Shown here one piece after another: positions 54,644-64,000 of a stretch of 64,000 nucleotides of DNA. How positions within the stretch are numbered: the stretch's first letter is position 1; each line of letters opens with the position of its first letter. The notes beneath the pieces were generated by a model, which saw nothing but the letters and a program-made list of their open reading frames with translations, was not told where the DNA came from and did not search any database. Made by a program: the position numbers and the translations under genes. Origin of the DNA: Pteria penguin (Eukaryota; Mollusca; Bivalvia; Pterioida; Pteriidae); assembly GCA_035048485.1 (NCBI GenBank), contig CM068583.1, positions 25,230,841 through 25,294,840 of the forward strand, in the 5' to 3' direction.

Positions 54644-56715
54644 TTTGGGTCTTCCGATTCCATCGGAAGACCCATTTGTTATTGTGATGTTTTTTCTTTA
54701 CATTTGTTATTATTATTATTATTATTATTCTTATTCTAAATAGGATTTTTGACTGCAATTTTCTCAGCAACGGCTTCACGGGCAACATTTTTTCTCTATG
54801 CTTCTTACTTTTAAAGCTAAATTTAGTAGATTTATAAGAAAAATTTTGAAAAAATCATGTTTTAAATAAAATTACGTAACCAAGTTTAGTTTTTAAATTT
54901 TCTCAAATATAACGTTCATTATTCAAGTCAAACTCCGCAATTGTTCTTAGCAATCATGTACAGGTGTAATTCTTGACATCAGAATTAAATCTGATTAAAT
55001 ACCTATAATGGCAATGACGCTATTTGAGTTTAAATATTTAAGGCTATTACGTAATTTCAAAAAACTTTTATTTTAAGCTTTAGAGCTGCAAAAGTATTAC
55101 CAAACGATTTAGAGGGTCAATATAAGGGTAAAAACAGTTATTTTAAAAATTTAAATTCATTTTTAAGTAGGTTTTAAATTTTCTCAAATAAAATGTTTAT
55201 TATTTAAGCTAGACTCCTCAAACGGTCTATTTAATATTGTACAGGTGTAGATCTTGACAACCAACTTAACTCCGATTATGTAACTCTTACGGTTAAGACG
55301 CTATTTGTGTTTAAAGTTTTTAAACTCATTACGTAACTTTCAAACTTTTTTATTTTAGGTCTTAGCGTTAAAATAATATTACAAAACGATTTAGAATGTC
55401 AATTTCAGCGTGAAAGAGGGTGTTTTAATATTTTAAATTTATTTTTAAGTGAGAAATTTAAGTTTTTCAAAAATTTGGTTAGTTACGTAATTACTTCATA
55501 ACTTGCTTATTTTTGGTCGTATGACCTCCAAATTTTCAATCAGCACTGGAGAAAGGCTTGCTCTTTTGCATTATACTTTTAAAAATTTTGAAATATTTGC
55601 CTCCTTCCCTGTGGCGTCCGCAAACCTTATCGAGAGAGGGTCTTAAAACGCCGAAATTTCACCCCGATTTTTAAATTCCATTTTCTGAGAAACGGTTTTA
55701 TATACACACTTCATATTGTGTCTATAGATTTTCACTGGCACCGTTACCCGTTTAAGTAAAAAAAAAAGTTTAAAAATGAAAGTTTTCAAAACCATTACGT
55801 AACAATTAGTGAAATTTTAAATTCTCCCCCATATAGCTTACTTTTAATGCTACACTATCCAAATTTGAACTATTATATTCTCTAGGTTCATATCTTTACA
55901 AAATTCATCGGCCGATAATATCTATCTCTTTTAGTTTGGCCGCTATTTCAATTTAAACTTTTTGAACAATTACGTAATTTGCAAAAATGCTTTATTTTTA
56001 GTCCTATCATTTCCAGAGTATTACGAAACGATTTTCCGTAACGATTTCAGTATGAAATATGTTTCTCAGTATTTGAAAGTGAGCGATTTAAAGGATTTTT
56101 TAAAAAAATACCTTATTTGCGTAACTTTCATGTTTTTTCTTATTTGTCGTATTAACAAAGTATAAAAAGGAGCGTTTGAGAATGTATTTTGAATTCGAAT
56201 TCTTAAACAAAAATCACATTTTTGCACTCTACCCGCTACTGATGAACAAGGCAATAAAAAATCTTGTCCGAGCGTCGGGATTACATCTAAGAGAAGCGCG
56301 GTGAATTTCCCTTGCTAAATACCGACTTCAAACGTGTATGATAGTCACGGGGAAAGCGCAGTAACTCGCGATTAATTCCATCGCGATTAATTCAATCGAG
56401 AGTTACGGCGCTTTGTCCGTGGAATGTTTAATCGACTGTTATAATGGAGAGCCGTAATATGTATGATTTCTTTAACTTGATTTTCGATTTATTTCCTCTA
56501 GATAATACCTTTTTCAATTTTAATTATTAATTAATTTGATTGCTTGAGGGTTTTTTTTTTTTTTTGGGGGGGGGGGGTATTTTTGTGTGTAAAGTACATT
56601 TAAGTCATTCTCCTGATCTTTTTTCTTTCTTTCCTTCTTTCTATCTACTTATTTTTCTTTTTTCTTTCGAGAGAGGAAGACCCGCCCTGTTGCCTCGGCA
56701 ACAGGTAAGCTCTAG
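54644..56715 (+). repeat. Array unit B10, long with 5' hairpin, 2072 bp
   Basis: Junction CTCTAG-TT-TGGGTCTTCC, T-type hairpin at 54646-54674. The 280 bp duplication is present (TGTACAGGTG near 54958 and 55239). The first half is more diverged than in the other long units. Confidence 0.87.
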
Positions 56716-58649
56716 TTATTATTATTATTTTTATTATTATCACGATTTTTTACTGCAATTTTATCAGAAACGGCTTCACTGATAATATTTTTTTTATACT
56801 TTAATTATTAATAAAGCAAAACCTGATAGATTTAAAAGAAAATTTTGGTAAAATTCAAGATTCAAAAAAAGTTACATAACAATTTGTAATTTTTATAATC
56901 TCTAATGTATAACTTTTATTATACAAGCTAGATTCCTGAAATTTTCTCTTTGATGTTGTACAGGTGTAGTTCTTGACATCCGAATTAACGCCGATTATGT
57001 AACTATTATACCTAAGACGCTATAAAGGTTTAAAATTTTCAACTTATTACGTAATTTCAAAAAATTTTTAGTTTAAGCCTTAGGGCTGCAAAAATATTGC
57101 CAAACGATTTAGAGGGTCAATATAAGGGTAAAAACAGTTATTTCAAAATTTTAAATTCATTTTTGAGAAGGTTTTAAATTTTCTCAAATAAAATGTTTAT
57201 TATTTAAGCTAGACTCCCCAAAATTTCTTTATAATGTTGTACAGGTGTAGATCCTGACAACCAAGTTAACGCCGATTATGTAACCTTTACGGTAAAGGCG
57301 CTACTTGTGTTTAAAGTTTTTAAACTCATTACGTAACTTTAAAACTTTTTTATTTTAGGTCTTAGCGTTAAAAAAATATTACAAAACGATTTAGAATGTC
57401 AATTTCATGGTGTAAGAGGTTTTTAAAATATTTTTTTATCCATTTTTAATTGAGAAATTTAAGATTTTCACACATTTGGTAAGTTACGTATTTGCTTCAT
57501 AACTTGCTTATTTTTCGTCATATGATCAAGAAAAAACCATACAGCACATGAGAAGGGTTTACTCTTTTAAATGATTTTTTCAAAAACATCGAAATATTTG
57601 CCCCCTTCCCTCTAGCGTGCGTAGACCCTATCGAGAGAGGGTCTTAAATCGCCGAAATTTCACCCCGATTTTTCAATTCCATTTTCTGAAAAACGGATTT
57701 ATCTACAAATTTTATATTGTAGCTATAGATTGTCAAAGACACCGTTACCCGTTTAAGTAAAAAAAAATCCAAAAATAAAAGTTTTCAAAAACATTACATA
57801 ACAATTAGTTAAATTTTAAATTCTCCGCCATACAGCGTTATTTTTAATGCTACACTATCCAAATTTGAACTATCATATTCTCTAGGTTCATATCTTTAAA
57901 AAATTCATCGGCCGATAATATCTATCTTTTTTAGTTTGGCCGCTATTTCAATTTAAAGTTTTTAAATAATTACGTAATTTGCAAAAACATTTTATTTTTA
58001 GTCTTATCGTTTCCAGAACATTACCAAACGATTTTCCGTACCGATTTTAGTGTGAAACATGTTTCTCAGTATTTGAAAGTGAGCGATTTAGAAGATTTAA
58101 AAAAAAATATCTTATTTGCGTAAATTTCATGTTTTTTCTTATTTGTCGTATGAACAAAGTATAAAAAGGAGAGTTTGAGAAAGTATTTTGAATTCGAATT
58201 CTTAAACAAAAATCACATTTTTTGCACTCTACCCGCTACTGATGAACAAGGCAATAAAAAAATCTTGTCCGAGCGTCAGGATTACATCTAAGAGAAGCGC
58301 GGTGAATTTCCCTTGCTAAATACCGACTTCAAACGTGTATGATAGTCACGGGGAAAGCGCAGTAACTCGCGATTAATTCAATCGCGATTAATTCAATCGC
58401 GAGTTACGGCGCTTTGTCCGTGGAATGTTTAATCGACTGTTATAATGGAGAGCCGTAATATGTATGATTTCTTTAACTTGATTTTCGATTTAGTTCCTCT
58501 AGATAATACTTTTTTCAATTTTAATTATTAATTAATTTGATTGCTTGAGGGTTTTTTTTTAGGGGGGGGGTATTTTTGTGTGTAAAGTACATTTAAGTCA
58601 TTCTCCTGATCTTTTTTCTTTCTTTCCTTCGTTCTATCTACTTATTTTT
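56716..58649 (+). repeat. Array unit B11, long, 3' terminus lost
   Basis: A long unit with both TTGTACAGGTG copies (near 56958 and 57239). It ends abruptly in the pyrimidine stretch CTACTTATTTTTT at a 5' hairpin, with no GAAGACCC or 3' hairpin. Confidence 0.85.
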
Positions 58650-58843
58650 TGGGTCTTCCGATTCCATCGGAAGACCCATTTGTTATTGTGATGTTTTTTC
58701 TTTACATTTGTTATTAGGGTCTTCCGATTCCATCGGAAGACCCTTCTGTTATTGTGATGTTTTTTCTTTACATTTGTTATTATTATTAGGGTCTTCCGAT
58801 TCCATCGGAAGACCCTTCTGTTATTGTGATGTTTTTTCTTTAC

Positions 58844-58870
<27 letters not shown>
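58650..58870 (+). repeat. Three tandem 5'-terminal hairpin modules
   Basis: Hairpins at 58650-58678 (T type), 58716-58744 (A type) and 58788-58816 (A type), each followed by TTATTGTGATGTTTTTTC and a TTA run. Only the last continues into a unit core. Confidence 0.92.
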
Positions 58871-58874
<4 letters not shown>

Positions 58875-60540
58875 CTCAGCACTTTGACTGCATTTTTCTC
58901 AAAAACGGCTAGACCAACAATCTTTTTATCGCGGCTTCTTGCTTGATGAGCCAGGGGAAATTGATTGATAAGAAAAAAATTTCGAAATATTATGGTTTTA
59001 AAGAAAATTACGTAATAGGGCTAATTTTTTTTATTTTCTCAAAAACAAGTTTATTATTTTAGATAGATTCCTTAAATTTTCATTCTCAAATTTGACAGGT
59101 GTGTCCTTGACAATGAAATCAACGCCGATTATCTACTTTTAACGGTTAAGCCGTTATTAAAATTTAAAAATTACGTAATTTTTAAACTGCTTTGTTTTAA
59201 GTCTAAGCATTTTAAAAATGGTATAGAACGATTTAGAATGTCTATTTCATGATAAAAAAGTTTCTTTTAATATTTGAAATCCATTTTTAAATGAGAAATT
59301 TAAGTTTTTCACAAATTTGGTTAGTTACGTAATTGCTTCATAACTTTCTTAGTTTTTATCATATGATCACCAAAATGTAATCAGTAAAGGAGAAGGGTTA
59401 GCGCTTTTGAATTATATTTTCAAAAACATCGAAATATTAGCCCCCTTCCCTCTATCGTCGGACAACCCTATCGAGAGAGGGTCTTAAAACGCCGAAATTT
59501 TACCCCGAATTTTCAATTGCATTTTCTGAAAAACGGATTTATGTACAAATTTTATACTATAGTTATAGACTCTCAGAGACATCGTTACCCGTTTAAGTAA
59601 AAAAAAAATCAAAAATTAAAGTTTTCAAAAACATTACATAACAATGAGTAAAATTTTTAATTCTCCGCCATACAGCTTTATTTTAAATGCTAGACTATTT
59701 AAATTTTATCTGTCATATTCTCTAGGTTCATATCTTTAAAAAATTCATCGGCCGATAATATCTATCTTTTTTAGTTTGGCCGCTATTTCAATTTAAAGTT
59801 TTTAAATAATTACGTAATTTGCAAAAACATTTTATTTTTAGTCTTATCGTTTCCAGAACTTCACCAAACGATTTTCCGTACCGATTTCAGTATGAAACAT
59901 GTTTCTCAGTATTTGAAAGTGAGCGATTTAAAGGATTTTTTAAAAAAATACCTTATTTGCGTAACTTTCATGTTTTTTCTTATTTGTCGTATTAACAAAG
60001 TATAAAAAGGAGAGTTTGAGTATGTATTTTGAATTCGAATTCTTAAACAAAAATCACATTTTTTGCACTCTACCCGCTACTGATGAACAAGGCAATAAAA
60101 AAATCTTGTCCGAGCGTCGGGATTACATCTAAGAGAAACGCGGTGAATTTCCCTTGCTAAATACCGACTTCAAACGCGTATGATAGTGACGGGGAAAGCG
60201 CAGTAACTCGCGATTAATTCAATTGCGATTAATTCAATCGAGAGTTACGGCGCTTTGTCCGTGGAATGTTTAATCGACTGTTATAATGGAGAGCCGTAAT
60301 ATGTATGATTTCTTTAACTTGATTTTCGATTTATTTCCTCTAGATAATACTTTTTTCAATTTTAATTATTAATTAATTTGATTGCTTGAGGGTTTTTTGG
60401 GGTTTTTTTGGTGGGGGGAGGGGGGGGGGGTATTCTCCTGATCTTTTTTCTTTCTTTCCTTCGTTCTATCTATTTATTTTTCTTTTTTCTTTCGAGAGAG
60501 GAAGACCCGCCCTGTTGCCTCGGCAACAGGTAAGCTCTAG
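58788..60540 (+). repeat. Array unit B12, short with 5' hairpin
   Basis: Starts at the third hairpin. The core belongs to the B2/B8/B13 sub-family, closest to B2 (CTACTTTTAACGGTTAAGCC). Its tail tract copies the odd T/G mixture of B2 (60391-60431). Confidence 0.87.
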
Positions 60541-62239
60541 TTATTATTATTATTATTCTCAGCACTTTGACTGCATTTTTCTCAAAAACGGCTAGACCAA
60601 CAATCTTTTTATCGCGGCTTCTTGCTTGATGAGCCAGGGGAAATTGATTGATAAGAAAAAAATATCGAAATATTATGGTTTTAAAGAAAATTACGTAATA
60701 GGCCTAAATTTTTTTATTTTCTCAAAAACAAGTTTATTATTTTAAATAGATTCCTCAAATTTTCATTCTCAAATTTGACAGGTGTGTCCTTGACAATGAA
60801 ATCAACGCCGATTATATACTATTAACGGTTAAGCCGTTATTAAAATTTAAAAATTACGTAATTTTTAAACTGCTTAGTTTTAAGTCTAAGCATTTTAAAA
60901 ATGGTATAGAACGATTTAGAATGTCAATTTCATGATAAAAAAGTTTCTTTTAATATTTGAAATCCATTTTTAAATGAGAAATTTAAGTTTTTCACAAATT
61001 TGGTTAGTTACGTAATTGCTTCATAACTTTCTTAGTTTTTATCATATGATCACCAAAATGTAATCAGTAACGGAGAAGGGTTAGCGCTTTTGAATTTTAT
61101 TTTCAAAAACATCGAAATATTTGCCCCCTTCCCTCTATCGTCGGACAACCCTATCGAGAGAGGGTCTTAAAACGCCGAAATTTTACCCCGATTTTTCAAT
61201 TCCATTTTCTGAAAAACGGATTTATGTACAAATTTTATACTATAGTTATAGACTCTCAGAGACATCGTTACCCGTTTAAGTAAAAAAAAAATCAAAAATT
61301 AAAGTTTTCAAAAACATTACATAACAATGAGTAAAATTTTTAATTCTCCGCCATACAGCTTTATTTTAAATGCTAGACTATTTAAATTTTATCTGTCATA
61401 TTCTCTCGGTTCATATCTTTAAAAAATTCATCGGCCGATAATATCTATCTTTTTTAGTTTGGCCGCTATTTCAATTTAAAGTTTTTAAATAATTACGTAA
61501 TTTGCAAAAACATTTTATTTTTAGTCTTATCGTTTCCAGAACTTCACCAAACGATTTTCCGTACCGATTTCAGTATGAAACATGTTTCTCAGTATTTGAA
61601 AGTGAGCGATTTAAAGGATTTTTAAAAAAAATACCTTATTTGCGTAACTTTCATGTTTTTTCTTATTTGTCGTATTAACAAAGTTTAAAAAGGAGAGTTT
61701 GAGAATGTATATTGAATTCGAATTCTTAAACAAAAATCACATTTTTTGCACTCTACCCGCTACTGATGAACAAGGCAATAAAAAAAATCTTGTCCGAGCG
61801 TCGGGATTACATCTAAGAGAAGCGCGGTGAATTTCCCTTGCTAAATACCGACTTCAAACGCGTATGATAGTGACGGGGAAAGCGCAGTAACTCGCGATTA
61901 ATTCAATCGCGATTAATTCAATCGAGAGTTACGGCGCTTTGTCCGTGGAATGTTTAATCGACTGTTATAATGGAGAGCCGTAATATGTATGATTTCTTTA
62001 ACTTGATTTTCGATTTATTTCTTCTAGATAATACTTTTTTCAATTTTAATTATTAATTAATTTGATTGCTTGAGGGGTTTTTTTTTTGGGGGGGGGGGGG
62101 TATTTTTGTGTGTAAAGTACATTGAAGTCATTCTCCTGATCTTTTTTCTTTTTTTCCTTCGTTCTATCTACTTATTTTTCTTTTTTTCGTTCGAGAGAGG
62201 AAGACCCGCCCTGTTGCCTCGGCAACAGGTAAGCTCTAG
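60541..62239 (+). repeat. Array unit B13, short, 1699 bp
   Basis: Near-identical to B8 but without the 5' hairpin. It is followed by a B9-like unit, as B8 is. Confidence 0.88.
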
Positions 62240-64000
62240 TTATTTTTTTTTTTATTCTTATTCTAAACAGGTTTTTGACTACAATTTTCTCAGCAACGGC
62301 TTTACCAGTAATCTTTTTTTCTCTTTTACTTTGTTTTCAAAGTTAAACTTATTAGATTTATAAAAAAAGTTTTGAAAAATTCCGGTTTTAAAGAAAATTA
62401 CAGAGCCATATTTAATTTTTAAACTTTCTCAAATAAAACGTTTATTATTTAAGCTAGACTCCTTACACTTTCTTTTTAATGTTGTACAGGTGTAGGTCCT
62501 GACAACCGAATTTACGCCGATTATGTAACTATCAGGATAAAGACGCTATTTGTGTTTAAAGTTTTTAAACTCATTACGTAACTTTCAAACTCGTTTATTC
62601 TAAGTCCTAGCGTAACAAAAAGAAAACAAAACGATTTAGAATGTCAATTTCAGCTTGAAAAAAGGTGTTTTAATATTTTAAAATTATTTTTAAGTGAGAA
62701 ATTTAAGATTTTCAAAAATTTGGTTAGTTGCGTAATTGCTTCATAACTTGCTTATTTTTCGTCGTATGATCACAAAAAACAATACAGCACTAGAGAAGGG
62801 TTTACTCTTTTGAACTTTTTTTTGAAAACCATCGAAATATTTACCCCCTTCCCTCTGGCGTCTGCAAACCTTATCGAGAGGGGGTCTTAAATCGCCAAAA
62901 TTTCACCCCGATTTTTCAATTCCATTTTCTGAGAAACAGTTTTATCTACACGCTTCACATTTTTATTATAGACTTTCACCGTCACTGTTACCCGGTTAGA
63001 TAAAAAAAATTTTGAAAATCGATGTTTTTTTGAAAGATTACGTAACAATTAGTTTAATTTTAAATTCTCCACTAACAGCCCTATTTTTCAAGCTAGACTA
63101 TTCAAATTTTATCTATCATATTCTCTAGGTTCATATCTTTAAAAAATTCATCGGCCGATAATATCTATCTTTTTTAGTTTGGCCGCTATTTCAATTTAAA
63201 GTTTTTAAATAATTACGTAATTTGCAAAAACATTTTATTTTTAGTCTTATCGTTTCCAGAACATCACCAAACGATTTTCCGTACCGATTTCAGTATGAAA
63301 CATGTTTCTCAGTATTTGAAAGTGAGCGATTTAAAGGATTTTTAAAAAATATCTTACTTGCGTAACTTTCATGTTTTTTATTTGTTGTATTAACAAAGTA
63401 TAAAAAGGAGAGATTGAGAAAGTGTTTTCAAATCGAAATCTTAAACAAAAATCACATTTTTTGCCCTCTACCCGCTACTGATGAACAAGGCAATAAACTA
63501 ATCTACTCCGAGCGTCGGGATTACACATTAGAGAAACGCGTTGAATTTGCCTTGCTTAATACCCACTTCAAACGTGTATGATAGTCACGGGGAAAGCGCA
63601 GTAACTCGCGATTAATTCAATCGCGAGATCCTGCACTTTGCTCGTGGAGTATCAAGTCGACAATTATAAATTTAAGTTTCTTTGTCTCCTTACTATAGTA
63701 GTCATCTCAGTGGTATATACACAACTAACTTGACCGTTGAAACGCGCAATACACACACTCTATGCAGCTATGTCGCATTACGTCACCACGCTTCTGAATG
63801 GGAATTCTGTAATACACAGACTTTCTATCGCTGTATTCATGCCGCTTTAATTACATGAGTGTGTTTACATAGTGTCTCGGTGAGATATATACATGTATCT
63901 ATGTATATATATACTTTTCCTTTGCCCTAATCGGCATATCTATGATGCCGCAATAAATGCGTATACTCATTGCAGTATCTCGTTTCTTTTTTCTTTTGTT
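62240..64000 (+). repeat. Array unit B14, B9-like, cut by window end
   Basis: Short core like B9 without the 5' hairpin, then the long tail from about 63675. The window stops just before the expected GAAGACCC end. Half B (63060-63560) carries more common-type sequence than B9, so the unit is a mosaic. Confidence 0.82.

Larger units (their letters stand above)
37671..64000 (+). repeat. Main head-to-tail array of 1.7-2.1 kb Helentron-like units
   Basis: The motif GAAGACCCGCC plus hairpin plus CTCTAG recurs at 39367, 41055, 43067, 45158, 46924, 48928, 50923, 52696, 54643, 56715, 60540 and 62239 (unit end coordinates), always on the + strand. Spacings fall into classes explained by modules: short core 1.69-1.70 kb, plus about 0.28 kb in long units, plus about 0.07 kb when the 5' hairpin is present, plus about 0.18 kb when the long tail replaces the usual tail. 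No protein, tRNA or rRNA gene is present. The array continues past the window end. Confidence 0.92.

Noticed and set aside
37671..64000. rDNA, histone or other tandem gene cluster
   Set aside because: Units of 1.7-2.1 kb show no rRNA-like conserved sequence and no histone-like frame.

Overview
The window is eukaryotic, AT-rich, intron-poor and almost entirely made of transposable elements and satellite-like DNA. I see no host gene. Two interspersed repeat families (one starting GCTCACCTGAGC, one starting TATACCCCCGC) look, from memory, like repeats common in bivalve molluscs. A marine bivalve is therefore my best guess for the organism, as inference only.

Layout. (1) 1-9554: a Helentron-type (Helitron2-like) rolling-circle transposon on the + strand, cut off by the window edge and broken by about a dozen 1-2 bp indels. 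(2) 9555-10620: part of a non-autonomous repeat, here called HINE-A. (3) 10625-14400: a short block of a large tandem array with 1.7 kb units, followed to 15745 by degenerate tail copies, one of which carries an 801 bp TIR transposon (14438-15238) with a visible 5 bp target duplication. (4) 15745-20837: non-coding DNA with microsatellites, two tRNA-derived SINEs, a 200 bp direct repeat and a HINE-A fragment. (5) 20838-23749: a fuller HINE-A with a 145 bp tandem array inside. (6) 23752-25450: a second non-autonomous element, HINE-B, with a 161 bp tandem array inside, joined to HINE-A by only TT. (7) 25451-26843: degenerate repeats. (8) 26844-37496: a second, intact Helentron with one open reading frame of 2683 codons. 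Its modules are a tegument-like cysteine protease, an OTU protease, an 18-residue coiled repeat, a zinc region with DUF6570-like domain, an HUH Rep, a PIF1-like helicase and an EEP endonuclease. It is followed by a 2.5 kb tail made of decayed copies of the endonuclease C-terminus. (9) 37560-64000: the main tandem array, about 14 head-to-tail units of 1.7-2.1 kb, running off the window end.

How the parts fit together. The array unit, HINE-A and HINE-B share one terminal plan. The 5' end is a hairpin. Part of it recurs inverted just before a second, 3' hairpin. The 3' end is CTCTAG or CTCTTG, followed by TT. This is the terminal style described for Helentrons and their non-autonomous relatives. 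My reading is that the 26 kb array is a head-to-tail chain of non-autonomous Helentron-like elements, and the intact Helentron next to it is a candidate source of the enzymes. Several array junctions join the 3' end to the 5' end of the next unit with only TT between them, as rolling-circle read-through or repeated TT-targeted insertion would give. The 5' hairpin shows a compensatory base-pair change between two groups of units. Each unit core is itself an old tandem duplication of a roughly 630 bp half, and each half carries three TTACGTAA-type palindromes.

Limits. The Helentron 5' end and exact 3' end are not fixed by this window. Percent identities and repeat counts were judged by eye. Family names beyond the visible motifs come from general knowledge, not searches.
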